Shown piece after piece: positions 1 through 7,942 of a stretch of 21,596 nt of DNA. Each line of letters begins with the position of its first letter. Position 1 is the first letter of the stretch. The notes under the pieces were generated by a model. The model was not told where the DNA came from. It saw only the letters and a program-made list of their open reading frames with translations, and did not search any database. The stretch comes from Verrucomicrobiota bacterium. Its GTDB lineage: Bacteria; Chlamydiota; Chlamydiia; Chlamydiales; JAEYWL01. A program made the translations under genes and the position numbers. Location: contig JAEYWL010000113.1 of NCBI GenBank assembly GCA_023428915.1, forward strand, positions 1-21,596, given 5' to 3'.

Positions 1-166
1 CCTGATTGCTACCTTATAATAGGTCATATTCGAGAGTTTTTTCTCTCTAGGAGCTCGCAAAAATCAGTAGGTCATATTATTAATATGGCCTACTGATTTT
101 CAGGGCTTCGTGCGAGCTCCTAGAGGAAAAGAACTCGAATCTGACCCTTAGAAGGTAGCAATCAGG
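1..166. repeat. 166-bp near-palindromic element at the left edge (MITE-like)
   Basis: The two ends are exact reverse complements over 15 bp: CCTGATTGCTACCTT at 1-15 and its complement at 152-166. Further arms pair at 28-34/134-140, at 45-59/111-125 (15 bp, perfect), and at 60-79/81-100 (20 bp with one G-T wobble). One strand would therefore fold into a single long hairpin centred near position 80-85. No reading frame explains it. Long terminal inverted repeats without coding capacity fit a miniature inverted-repeat element or another dispersed palindromic repeat. The left arm begins at the first base of the window, so the element may extend further and a target-site duplication cannot be checked. 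An 11-nt piece of its end recurs at 7875-7885. Confidence 0.75.
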
Positions 167-197
167 GTCTAAGTGCCAGTTGATTGTTGTTAAGTTA

Positions 198-416
198 GCC
201 GCGAATGCGGCGGAAGTGTGTAGCCGCAGGCGTAAGCCTGTGGTGGGCATAAAAAAACAATAAGCTGCGTAAGCCGCGATAGAGAAAGGTTATGAACATT
301 TACAAGCGTTATTGTAAATGTCAACTGATTCTCTCGCCGTATTCACGGCTTGTTATATGATTGAATGTTTCCACAGGCTCATGCCTGTGGCTACATGCTT
401 TCGCCGCATTCGCGGC
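198..416. repeat. 219-bp nested palindrome made of REP-like mini-hairpins
   Basis: The outer arms 198-212 (GCCGCGAATGCGGCG) and 402-416 are perfect reverse complements. The next arms, 221-243 and 371-393, match as reverse complements at 20 of 23 positions. The core 296-305/312-321 is a perfect 10-bp stem. Most arms are also small hairpins with 4-nt loops: 198-202/207-211, 224-231/236-243, 336-340/345-349, 371-378/383-390 and 403-407/412-416. This matches the architecture of REP/BIME-type repeats, in which short GC-rich palindromes sit in opposite orientations. It lies upstream of the sugar operon. It may be mobile, or may act on mRNA or transcription, but nothing here shows which. Confidence 0.7.
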
Positions 417-510
417 TGCGTAGCTCGATTAGATTTTATGGAATTGGCTCAAAGAGACGTAAATGGGCACGGGCAAGAGAATAAGATTAAGAATATAAAA
501 GAGCTGTGCT
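417..510. other. Short leader before the sugar operon
   Basis: This 94-bp stretch lies between the REP-like palindrome and the first gene of the operon. It is AT-rich towards its 3' end and must carry the operon promoter unless transcription enters from further upstream. No confident -35/-10 pair was found. A weak purine run (AAAAGAG, 497-503) sits 7 nt before the ATG at 511 and could serve as ribosome binding site. Confidence 0.35.
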
Positions 511-1620
511 ATGCGTAAGTATTTGTTATTTAGTTTGCTGTTAATTCCTTGTTATGTTCAAGGGTTTTCCTACATTAAAAGCTTTATAAATGATGGGATT
601 GTGAACAATCCTGAATACCCAATTGCTGAAAAGCCTCAGCTCCCATTAGAAGTTTACGATGAAGAGTTTGCCAAGATTCTCGGGAAGAAACCTGAACTTG
701 TACATCTTGCCGAAGGCTTCGGCTTTACTGAAGGGCCTGTTTACGTCTCCTTTAAAGGTAAAGACGATGGGTATTTATTATTTACCGATCAGATTAATGA
801 CAATATCCTCATCATGCGCTGGCATGGAATCGGCCCTTATAACACCATTACACCTATTTCTTGGAGCAAGCCGGAAATCTTCCGCCACCCGTCCAGCATA
901 GCTGACGGGCAAACAGCTGACCTTCAAGGGAGATTGCTGACGGCCGAAACGACAGGACGCCGGGTTTCAATTACTGAATTAAATGGCGAAGTGCGCACTT
1001 TAGCCGGCTTTTATGAAGGAAAGCCGCTGAATTCCCCTAATGATGTGATAGTCAAATCAGATGGCAGCGTCTGGTTTACCGATCCCTCATATGGATGTTT
1101 GCAGTTTCCTCAAGAGTGTTATCTGCCCAACAATGTCTACAGGTTTGACCCTAAAAGCGGCGAGTTAAAGGCTGTAATCACCACTTTAAAAATGCCGAAC
1201 GGCCTGGCCTTTTCTCCTGATGAAAAGATCCTCTATGTAATCGATAGCGCCGCTATTCAAGCACCTCGCACCTATTATCCTCCTTTCCCCCATACCATTT
1301 ATGCATTTGACCTGCTGGAAACAGGGGAATTAGCTAACCAGAGAACATTTGCCGTTGTGTCACCCGGCTTCCCTGACGGGATGCGCTTAGATATTCATGG
1401 CAATATTTACGTTGGGGCCATGGACGGCATACAGGTATTTAATCCAGCCGGTAAACTTATTGGAAAAATTCGGATGCCTAAAGAAACCGCCAATTTAACT
1501 TTTGGCGGCAAAGATAATAATATCTTATTTATCTGCTCCTCGGATTCAGTATGGGCTATTAAGCTGCATACCAAAGGCGCCAAGCCCGTGCCGCAAATTG
1601 ACCCTGAGGCTGTCCGATGA
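511..1620 (+). CDS. Exported SMP-30/gluconolactonase/LRE-like lactonase
   Basis: The 369-aa protein has an N-terminal hydrophobic stretch (MRKYLLFSLLLIPCYVQG) that reads as a Sec signal, with cleavage plausible near residue 18, so the mature protein should be periplasmic or secreted. The rest is an SMP-30-type six-bladed beta-propeller. Visible family motifs are TEGP with E74, SPND with N177, MPNGLAFSPD around N230, and FPDG with D289; E74, N177/N230 and D289 fit the divalent-metal site and catalytic Asp of the family. The usual reaction is hydrolysis of glucono-1,5-lactone or related sugar lactones to the acid. It is first in a five-gene operon, and its TGA overlaps the ATG of the transporter gene by 4 nt. 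Neighbouring glucose-oxidising enzymes support gluconolactone as substrate, but this is inference. Confidence 0.85.
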   Translation: MRKYLLFSLLLIPCYVQGFSYIKSFINDGIVNNPEYPIAEKPQLPLEVYDEEFAKILGKKPELVHLAEGFGFTEGPVYVSFKGKDDGYLLFTDQINDNILIMRWHGIGPYNTITPISWSKPEIFRHPSSIADGQTADLQGRLLTAETTGRRVSITELNGEVRTLAGFYEGKPLNSPNDVIVKSDGSVWFTDPSYGCLQFPQECYLPNNVYRFDPKSGELKAVITTLKMPNGLAFSPDEKILYVIDSAAIQAPRTYYPPFPHTIYAFDLLETGELANQRTFAVVSPGFPDGMRLDIHGNIYVGAMDGIQVFNPAGKLIGKIRMPKETANLTFGGKDNNILFICSSDSVWAIKLHTKGAKPVPQIDPEAVR

Positions 1621-2795
1621 TCTATTGGCAAACGGCCGCACTTTTCATTATCGGCATGCTGCAAGGGATTAATCTGGTGGCATTCCCCGCCGTAAGCCCC
1701 ATCCTTACAAGTGCTCAAGGGTTTAATTATTCTAATTCGGCCTATGGCTACTTGTTTCTTCCGCAAGTAATTTTGTCCATTATATTTTCGTTTCTGAGCA
1801 CAGAAATTGCCCTGCGCGGAAAAATTAAAATCCCCTTCTTGCTAGGGTTAGTTGCCAATGTATTGGCCATGGCCTTGCTGGCTTTTAGTGTGCAACTTCA
1901 GCATGACCCTGATAGCGCCTATATTATATTGCTTGGAGCCACAGGCTGTATCGGCATCGGCTTTGGATTGCTAGTCCCATTTTTGAACGCCTTAACAGCC
2001 GAGCATTTTCCCAAGAAGATTGATTCCGCCATTTTAATTTTAAATGCCTTGCTGGGCTTGGGGACGGCGCTTTCTCCAGTTTTGGTGACCCTTTTTACAA
2101 AGATGGCTGCCTGGTGGCAGCTTCCTATTTGTTTAGCCGCTGCGTTTACATTCATGCTTCTTTGCTCTTTGGCATTGCCTTTACAACTAAGGGAGAAAAC
2201 AGATGAGCCAAGTAAAGCAAGGCTGCCTATGCAGTTTTGGCTGTTTGCTTTTTTTGCACTGCTTTACGGCATGTTAGAAACTGTTAATGGGAACTGGGCT
2301 TCCCTGTATATGAGCAGCGTTTTGGGCTCTAGTTTAACCAAAGCATCGCTGGCATTGAGCTCTTTTTGGCTGATGGTGACTTTAGGCCGCGTGTTCTTTG
2401 CCCCGTTCAGCAAGCAGACAACCTTCCGCTCCCTGCCTCTTTTGATTGCCCTATCGCTTGCCGCCCTTTCTTTGATAAGGCCGGGAGGGGAAGTGCAAGC
2501 GATTCTGGCTTTTGGTGTTGCGGGAATTGGCTGCTCAGCGCTGCTGCCCCTGACTATCAGTTTCGCCACAGAACAAATTACAGGCTTGTCTTCATCAGCT
2601 GCCGGAGCCATTATCGCGTTTTATTTAATGGGCTATGGGATTTCAGCTTTTGGAGTCGGCCCCATGGAGCATCTTTTAGGTGTTAATTTGCGGGTGATTT
2701 TTGCCATTAGCGGAGGCATTGCGATTATATTGACGCTATTGGCCAGCTATCTTGTCAAGTCTTCAAAGCCACATGGAGGGAAATATGGATCTTAA
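1617..2795 (+). CDS. MFS transporter (probable sugar or sugar-acid permease)
   Basis: The 392-aa protein is almost entirely hydrophobic, with about 12 membrane segments and a hydrophilic central loop near residues 190-205 (LQLREKTDEPSKARLP), as expected for the major facilitator superfamily. The segment GMLETVNGNWASLYM starting the second half resembles a broad family of uncharacterised MFS permeases. Substrate cannot be read from the sequence. Its place between a lactonase and a glucose dehydrogenase suggests glucose, gluconate or another product of the pathway. The start at 1617 overlaps the lactonase stop (ATGA) and has GAGG at 1606-1609, 7 nt upstream, so translation is probably coupled. 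Its end overlaps the next gene by 11 nt if that gene starts at 2785. Confidence 0.8.
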   Translation: MIYWQTAALFIIGMLQGINLVAFPAVSPILTSAQGFNYSNSAYGYLFLPQVILSIIFSFLSTEIALRGKIKIPFLLGLVANVLAMALLAFSVQLQHDPDSAYIILLGATGCIGIGFGLLVPFLNALTAEHFPKKIDSAILILNALLGLGTALSPVLVTLFTKMAAWWQLPICLAAAFTFMLLCSLALPLQLREKTDEPSKARLPMQFWLFAFFALLYGMLETVNGNWASLYMSSVLGSSLTKASLALSSFWLMVTLGRVFFAPFSKQTTFRSLPLLIALSLAALSLIRPGGEVQAILAFGVAGIGCSALLPLTISFATEQITGLSSSAAGAIIAFYLMGYGISAFGVGPMEHLLGVNLRVIFAISGGIAIILTLLASYLVKSSKPHGGKYGS

Positions 2796-3552
2796 AAACA
2801 AAGTCGCAATCGTTACCGGAGGCAATAGCGGCATAGGCGCCACCATAGCTCTTGAGCTTGCCAGGCAAGGGGCGAATATTGTCATCGATTACATTGTGCA
2901 TCCTGAGGCTACAACGGAGCTTGAGCAGCAGATAATTGCATTAGGGGAGCAAGCAATAGGCGTACAAGCTGATGTCAGCAAAGTTGCGGATTTGGAGAAA
3001 TTGGTGCAAGCCGCCGCCGCTAAGTTTGGCGGAGTTGACATTATGATCAACAATGCCGGGGTTGAAACCCGCACTTCGATTATTGACACCACGGAAGAAC
3101 AGTATGAAAAAGTGCTTTCGATCAATTTAAAAAGCGCTTTTTTCGGCACCCAGATTGCCGCCAGGCAGATGATCAAGCAAGGAAAAGGCGGAAAAATCAT
3201 TAATGTTACTTCCATTCACGAAGACTGGCCAATGCCTGGCAATATTCCTTATTGCGTATCGAAAGGGGGCATGCGCATGCTGACGCGTACTGCCGGTGTG
3301 GAATTGGCTAAATACAATATCAATGTAGTAGGGGTAGCTCCAGGGGCTGTGGCAACGCCGATCAATCGAATTACCATGAAAGATCCCGCTTTAATGCAGC
3401 GCCTGGATGCTGCCATCCCGCTAGGGCGCATGGCTGATCCTAAGGAAATAGCTGCTGTAGTGGCCTTTTTGGCAAGTTCAGGGTCCAGCTACATGACGTC
3501 GACAACAGTGGTGGTTGATGGAGGCATGATGCAGCAGAGTCCGGGCTTATGA
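2785..3552 (+). CDS. Glucose 1-dehydrogenase-like short-chain dehydrogenase (SDR)
   Basis: The 255-aa protein is a classical SDR: cofactor motif TGGNSGIG at 11-18, NNAG at 89-92, structural N114, and catalytic S143, Y156 (YxxxK) and K160. The stretches TSIHEDWPMPGNIPYCVSKG and GAVATPIN, and the C-terminal VVVDGGM, resemble Bacillus-type glucose 1-dehydrogenases, which oxidise beta-D-glucose to glucono-1,5-lactone with NAD(P)+. Other SDR substrates are possible. There is no signal peptide, so it should be cytosolic. An in-frame ATG lies upstream at 2752, but the ATG at 2785 is preceded by GGAGGG (2775-2780) and gives the standard family N-terminus. The stop overlaps the next gene's start (ATGA at 3549-3552). 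Confidence 0.85.
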   Translation: MDLKNKVAIVTGGNSGIGATIALELARQGANIVIDYIVHPEATTELEQQIIALGEQAIGVQADVSKVADLEKLVQAAAAKFGGVDIMINNAGVETRTSIIDTTEEQYEKVLSINLKSAFFGTQIAARQMIKQGKGGKIINVTSIHEDWPMPGNIPYCVSKGGMRMLTRTAGVELAKYNINVVGVAPGAVATPINRITMKDPALMQRLDAAIPLGRMADPKEIAAVVAFLASSGSSYMTSTTVVVDGGMMQQSPGL

Positions 3553-6248
3553 TTACAGCAGAAGAGCGCAGATTGGCTGATGAACAAGCCGGTGTGAGCG
3601 GCTGGCGTTTGTGGGGGCCGTATTTAAGTGAAAGGCAATGGGGGACTGTCAGGGAAGATTACAGCGCTACAGGCCATGCCTGGGAATATTTTCCTTATGA
3701 ACATTCCCGTTCAAGAACGTATCGCTGGGGCGAAGATGGCATAGCCGGCATCAGCGATGACAGGCAATATTTATGTTTTTCGCTGGCGCTTTGGAATTAC
3801 CGGGATGCCCATCTCAAGGAGCGGCTGTTTGGCTTGACCAATCAGCAAGGCAATCACGGGGAAGACGTAAAAGAGTACTATTTTTATCTCGATAATGTGC
3901 CTTCCCATGCCTACATGAAGTATCTTTATAAGTACCCGCAAGGGGCTTTCCCTTATGAGGATCTGGTGCGCGTCAATGGCCAGCGCACCCGCTTGGAGTT
4001 TGAGTACGAACTTCTAGACACTGGGATATTCGATCAAAACCGTTATTTCGATGTGTTCGTCGAATATTGCAAGCAGCAGGAGCGGGATATCTTTATTCGG
4101 ATCACAGCGGCTAACCGCGGGCCGGAAGACGCGAAGCTATGCTTACTGCCCACATTGTGGTTTAAAAATACCTGGGTGTGGGATGGCAGGGGGCGTCAAT
4201 CTTCCATCAAAGCGGCGAATCCGATAGGCGATGTGTTGGTGGCGCATGCATCGCATGAGGAGGTCGGAGATTACTACTTGTATTGCCGATCCGCAGATGC
4301 GCTTCTTTTTACGGAAAATGAAACCAATAACGAAGCGCTTTATAGCACGAAAAATACTGCACAGTATGTCAAAGATGGCATCAATAATTTTATAGTCGGA
4401 GATGTTAAAACCGCAGTTAATCCGGCGCAAACTGGCAGTAAAGCGGCAGCGCAATATGCCTTAGGGATCAAAGCAGGCGAAGAGCAAGTTGTCTACCTTC
4501 GTTTAAGCTGGCAGGAAACAGCCGACCCTTTTCCAGAGAATTTTGCTGATATATTCTCATTAAGGAAGCAGGAGGCCGATGATTTCTATAAGCACGTGAC
4601 CCCTTATGATATATCGGAAGATATGCGCAATGTGCAGCGGCAAGCGTTTGCAGGGCTGCTCTGGAATAAGCAGTTTTATCATTATAATGTAGAGGCTTGG
4701 CTGGCAGGCGACCCTGCTATGCCAAAGCCTCCAGTTGAAAGGCTGCAAGGAAGAAATTCCAATTGGAAGCATGTCAATGGCCGCGACATTTTCTCCATGC
4801 CTGATAAGTGGGAATACCCTTGGTTTGCAGCCTGGGATTTGGCTTATCACACTATCCCTTTAGCTATGATCGATCCCGGCTTTGCCAAACAGCAGCTGCG
4901 CCAGCTAACCAAGGTTTGGTACATTCATCCGAGCGGCCAATTGCCTGCTTATGAATGGGCTTTTGGCGATGTCAATCCGCCTGTGCAAGCCTGGGCAGCC
5001 TTGCGTATTTATCAAATTGAGTCGCTCCGCTATAACCGGAAGGACAGGGCCTTTTTAGAAGCTGTTTTCGAGAAGCTGCTGCTCTACTTTACCTGGTGGG
5101 TCAACCGCAAAGATATCGGCGGTAAAAATATTTTTGAAGGCGGTTTTTTAGGCTTGGATAACATAGGGCCGATCGATCGCACGCATGGCTTAGAAAAAGG
5201 AGAAAAGTTAGAGCAGGTTGACGGGACGTCATGGATGGGAATGTTTTGCCTCAATATGCTTGAAATTGCGCTGGAGCTTGCAATCGAAGATCCTGTTTAT
5301 CAGGATATGGCAACCAAGTTTTTCGGCCATTTTATCGATATTGCCGATGCCATGAATACGCCCACAGCAGGACGCAAAGGGTTATGGGATGAACAAAGAG
5401 GGTTTTATTATGGAAACCTAGTGACCGCAGACGGCCAGCAGATTGAAATCACCGAGCGATCATTCGTCAGCCTGACCCCTGTTTTTGCTGTGGCCACCAG
5501 CAATTTAACTGATTCCGGGCAATTTAAAAAATATCGCGATTATTTTGACTGGTTTGTCAAGCATCGTTCCGATTTGCTAAAGGACATTGGCGATTGGAGC
5601 AGGCTGGAAGGGGCAGGTCCGGTATTGCTCTCCTTGACCAACCCGGCAAAATTGAAGCGCATTTTGAAAATAGCTTTAGATCCTGAAGAATTTTTAAGTG
5701 ATTACGGCATACGGTCTGTTTCAAAATATCATCTGAAACACCCGTTTGTAATAGCGTATCATGGAAAAGCGCTGACAGTAGATTATGAACCTGCTGAATC
5801 CACCACTTCCCTTTTCGGAGGCAATTCCAACTGGAGGGGGCCCATTTGGTTTCCTACCAATTTTCTCTTCATAGAGTCTTTGCAGAAGTTTCACTACTAT
5901 TTGGGGGATGGCTTCACGGTTGAGCATCCTGCAGGTTCCGGGAAACAATGTTCTCTTTGGGATGTGTCTGAAGATATATGCTTGCGCATGATCAATATAT
6001 TTTTAAAAAATAAAGATGGACGCAGGCCTGTGTATGGCGGCACTGAGAAATTCCAGACAGACCCCCACTGGCGCGACTATATCCTCTTCCATGAGTATTT
6101 TCATGGAGATAATGGCGCCGGATTAGGGGCTAGCAATCAAACAGGCTGGACCGCATTGGTCGCAAAAATGATCGATCAGTATGGCAAATTTACAGTAAAT
6201 AAAACACCTCCAAAAGTGTTGGAGTCGGCAGAAATTCCTCAGGGGTAA
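3549..6248 (+). CDS. GH63 family glucosidase (MGH1-like glycoside hydrolase)
   Basis: The 899-aa protein has a beta-rich N-terminal region (about 1-340) and a C-terminal (alpha/alpha)6-type region (about 350-890). Diagnostic GH63 stretches are AAWDLAYHTIPLAMIDP (D430), EWAFGDVNPP (D477), GNSNWRGPIWFPTNF (758 onward) and LFHEYFHGDNGAGLGASNQT (E849). E849 is the likely catalytic base, and D430 or D477 the likely acid. Family members are inverting alpha-glucosidases or hydrolases of mannosyl- or glucosyl-glycerate; which substrate applies here is open. No signal peptide is visible, so a cytosolic role is expected. It is translationally coupled to the SDR gene (overlap ATGA) with no clear Shine-Dalgarno of its own, and lies 3 nt before the GMC oxidoreductase gene. 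Release of glucose for the neighbouring oxidases is the simplest reading. Confidence 0.85.
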   Translation: MITAEERRLADEQAGVSGWRLWGPYLSERQWGTVREDYSATGHAWEYFPYEHSRSRTYRWGEDGIAGISDDRQYLCFSLALWNYRDAHLKERLFGLTNQQGNHGEDVKEYYFYLDNVPSHAYMKYLYKYPQGAFPYEDLVRVNGQRTRLEFEYELLDTGIFDQNRYFDVFVEYCKQQERDIFIRITAANRGPEDAKLCLLPTLWFKNTWVWDGRGRQSSIKAANPIGDVLVAHASHEEVGDYYLYCRSADALLFTENETNNEALYSTKNTAQYVKDGINNFIVGDVKTAVNPAQTGSKAAAQYALGIKAGEEQVVYLRLSWQETADPFPENFADIFSLRKQEADDFYKHVTPYDISEDMRNVQRQAFAGLLWNKQFYHYNVEAWLAGDPAMPKPPVERLQGRNSNWKHVNGRDIFSMPDKWEYPWFAAWDLAYHTIPLAMIDPGFAKQQLRQLTKVWYIHPSGQLPAYEWAFGDVNPPVQAWAALRIYQIESLRYNRKDRAFLEAVFEKLLLYFTWWVNRKDIGGKNIFEGGFLGLDNIGPIDRTHGLEKGEKLEQVDGTSWMGMFCLNMLEIALELAIEDPVYQDMATKFFGHFIDIADAMNTPTAGRKGLWDEQRGFYYGNLVTADGQQIEITERSFVSLTPVFAVATSNLTDSGQFKKYRDYFDWFVKHRSDLLKDIGDWSRLEGAGPVLLSLTNPAKLKRILKIALDPEEFLSDYGIRSVSKYHLKHPFVIAYHGKALTVDYEPAESTTSLFGGNSNWRGPIWFPTNFLFIESLQKFHYYLGDGFTVEHPAGSGKQCSLWDVSEDICLRMINIFLKNKDGRRPVYGGTEKFQTDPHWRDYILFHEYFHGDNGAGLGASNQTGWTALVAKMIDQYGKFTVNKTPPKVLESAEIPQG

Positions 6249-6251
6249 ATT

Positions 6252-7802
6252 ATGGATAGCAATTATGATATCATCATTATCGGCAGCGGCGCAGGCGGCG
6301 GAACCCTGGCCAGGCATTTGGCGCCATCCGGCAAGCGCATCCTGATTTTGGAGCGGGGGGAATGGCTGCCGCGGGAAAAGCCCAACTGGAGTGTGGAGTC
6401 GGTATTTGTCGAAAACCGCTATATTACGCCGGATAAATGGAAGGATGCTTCTGGAAAGTTGTTTCAGCCTCAAGTTCATTACTATGTGGGCGGCGCTACA
6501 AAAATGTATGGGGCTGCACTCTATCGCTTGCGGAAAGAGGATTTTGGAGAAATCAAGCACCAGGACGGGATCTCTCCAGCTTGGCCCATTAGTTATGAAG
6601 AGCTTGAGCCTTATTATTGCCGTGCAGAAGAGCTTTACTATGTCCATGGCGATCGTCATGGCGATCCCACGGAGCCGCCAGCGAGCAAGCCCTACCCGTA
6701 CCCGCCTGTGTCGCATGAACCCAGGATCCAAAAGCTTTTTGACGATTTGACTAAAGCCGGGTATCATCCGTTTTCTGCGCCTTGCGGCATAATGTTAAAT
6801 GAGGCCAACCGCGCTTTTAGTAAATGCATCCGCTGCGATACTTGCGATGGCTTTCCTTGTCTTGTCCATGCAAAAGCAGATGCTGAAACTTGCGGCGTTC
6901 GGCCAGCGCTTGAATATCCCAATGTCGTTTTGCAGATTGGCGCTTTTGTCAAGAAATTGCATACCGATCCTTCAGGCAAAAAAGTGGCCCAAGTCGAGGT
7001 GGAAATTGAGGGACGCACAGAGCTTCTCCAGGCGGATATTGTAGTGGTTTCCTGCGGAGCTGCAAATACGGCTAAATTGCTTCTCATGTCGGCCAATGAC
7101 AAGCACCCAAATGGCTTGGCCAACGGCTCCGGCCAAGTTGGGAGGAATTATATGTTTCACAACAGCCAAGCCGTATTGGCGCTTTCTTTAGAACCCAATC
7201 CCACTAAATTCCAAAAAACTTTAGCGATTAACGACTACTACCTGGCTACCAAGGAATTTCCCTATCCTCTCGGCAACATTCAAATGATTGGCAAGTCGCA
7301 AGGGGCTATGTTTAAAGGGGAGAAACCGATCGAAACAGCACTTGTCCCGACCATGTTTTTGGACAAAATTGCCGAGCATGCTGTAGACTTTTGGTTAACG
7401 ACTGAAGATCTCCCCAATCCAGACAATCGCATCACTGTAGATCAACAGGGGCAAGTGCAACTCACCTACCTGCATAATAACCAGGTCCCCACCAGGCAAC
7501 TATATGAGAAATTGAAATCAATGCTGGGACATCTGGGCATGCATCCCGATCATTTAATTCCTCGCCATGCCTACCTTAAATCCGAAATTCCTGTGGCTGG
7601 CGTAGCCCACCAAGCTGGCACATGCCGCTTTGGCAAAGACCCTAAAACTTCAGTCCTCGATCTCAATTGCAAAGCGCATGAGTTGGATAATCTCTATGTA
7701 GTGGACACTAGCTTTTTCCCAAGCATTGGGGCAGTGAATCCTTCGCTGACCGCAATTGCCAATGCCCTGAGAATAGGCGACCACCTGCTTAACCGGTTGT
7801 AA
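6252..7802 (+). CDS. GMC-family FAD-dependent oxidoreductase with four-cysteine motif
   Basis: The 516-aa flavoprotein starts with the FAD Rossmann motif IIIIGSGAGGG (G11-G17) and E34 for ribose binding. The GMC C-terminal domain carries VAHQAGTCRFG (H453) and SIGAVNPSLTAIANALR (N496), the expected catalytic His/Asn pair. GMC enzymes oxidise sugars and alcohols, including glucose and gluconate. No signal peptide is seen. An unusual cysteine group, C192-x2-C195-x2-C198-x4-C203 followed by LVHAKADAE, lies in the region where FAD-dependent glucose/gluconate dehydrogenases carry a cluster-binding segment; a metal or Fe-S site is possible. It is the last gene of the operon, 3 nt after the glucosidase stop, with AGGGG at 6241-6245 as ribosome binding site. 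The exact substrate is inferred from context only. Confidence 0.82.
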   Translation: MDSNYDIIIIGSGAGGGTLARHLAPSGKRILILERGEWLPREKPNWSVESVFVENRYITPDKWKDASGKLFQPQVHYYVGGATKMYGAALYRLRKEDFGEIKHQDGISPAWPISYEELEPYYCRAEELYYVHGDRHGDPTEPPASKPYPYPPVSHEPRIQKLFDDLTKAGYHPFSAPCGIMLNEANRAFSKCIRCDTCDGFPCLVHAKADAETCGVRPALEYPNVVLQIGAFVKKLHTDPSGKKVAQVEVEIEGRTELLQADIVVVSCGAANTAKLLLMSANDKHPNGLANGSGQVGRNYMFHNSQAVLALSLEPNPTKFQKTLAINDYYLATKEFPYPLGNIQMIGKSQGAMFKGEKPIETALVPTMFLDKIAEHAVDFWLTTEDLPNPDNRITVDQQGQVQLTYLHNNQVPTRQLYEKLKSMLGHLGMHPDHLIPRHAYLKSEIPVAGVAHQAGTCRFGKDPKTSVLDLNCKAHELDNLYVVDTSFFPSIGAVNPSLTAIANALRIGDHLLNRL

Positions 7803-7818
7803 AATCCTGCTTTTAGAT

Positions 7819-7866
7819 ATTAGACTTCTTGCGTAATTACAAAGCTAATTACGCAAGAAGTCTAAT
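7819..7866. repeat. Perfect 21-bp inverted repeat with 6-nt loop after the sugar operon
   Basis: Bases 7819-7839 and 7846-7866 are exact reverse complements (ATTAGACTTCTTGCGTAATTA and its complement), with CAAAGC as loop. It lies 16 nt after the GMC oxidoreductase stop, so it may terminate or protect the operon mRNA. No T-run follows on either strand, so it is not a standard intrinsic terminator. It may instead be part of a dispersed repeat, because a fragment of the left-edge element follows 8 nt later. Confidence 0.7.
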
Positions 7867-7874
7867 GACTCCTA

Positions 7875-7885
7875 CCTGATTGCTA
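7875..7885 (+). repeat. Partial copy of the left-edge element terminus
   Basis: CCTGATTGCTA here is identical to window bases 1-11 and is the reverse complement of 156-166, the two tips of the 166-bp palindromic element. A matching partner on the other side of the 7819-7866 hairpin was not found, so this is either a solo remnant or a chance 11-nt match. The remaining bases to 7942 are AT-rich and must hold the promoter of the following gene; no clear -35/-10 pair stands out. Confidence 0.4.
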
Positions 7886-7942
7886 GAAAGTTTATATTTA
7901 TAGTAGTATTATTGGTCTTTTATCTTAAAATAATAAGGCAAT

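Noticed and set aside
318..518. 66-aa open frame on the plus strand
   Set aside because: It lies largely within the REP-like palindrome, has no ribosome binding site and overlaps the start of the lactonase gene; its sequence is a translation of repeat arms.
524..555. Lipoprotein signal on the lactonase
   Set aside because: Cys14 follows LLIP; proline before the cysteine does not fit a lipobox, so an ordinary Sec signal is preferred.
1407..1766. 119-aa open frame on the minus strand
   Set aside because: Antisense across the lactonase/MFS junction; no domain or start signal.
6648..6668. Direct repeat of CATGGCGATC in the GMC gene
   Set aside because: Two short copies encoding HGDRHGD; too small to be more than local coding coincidence.
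6123..6767. 214-aa open frame on the minus strand
   Set aside because: It is antisense to the end of the GH63 gene and the start of the GMC gene, both of which have clear family motifs; no recognisable protein features.
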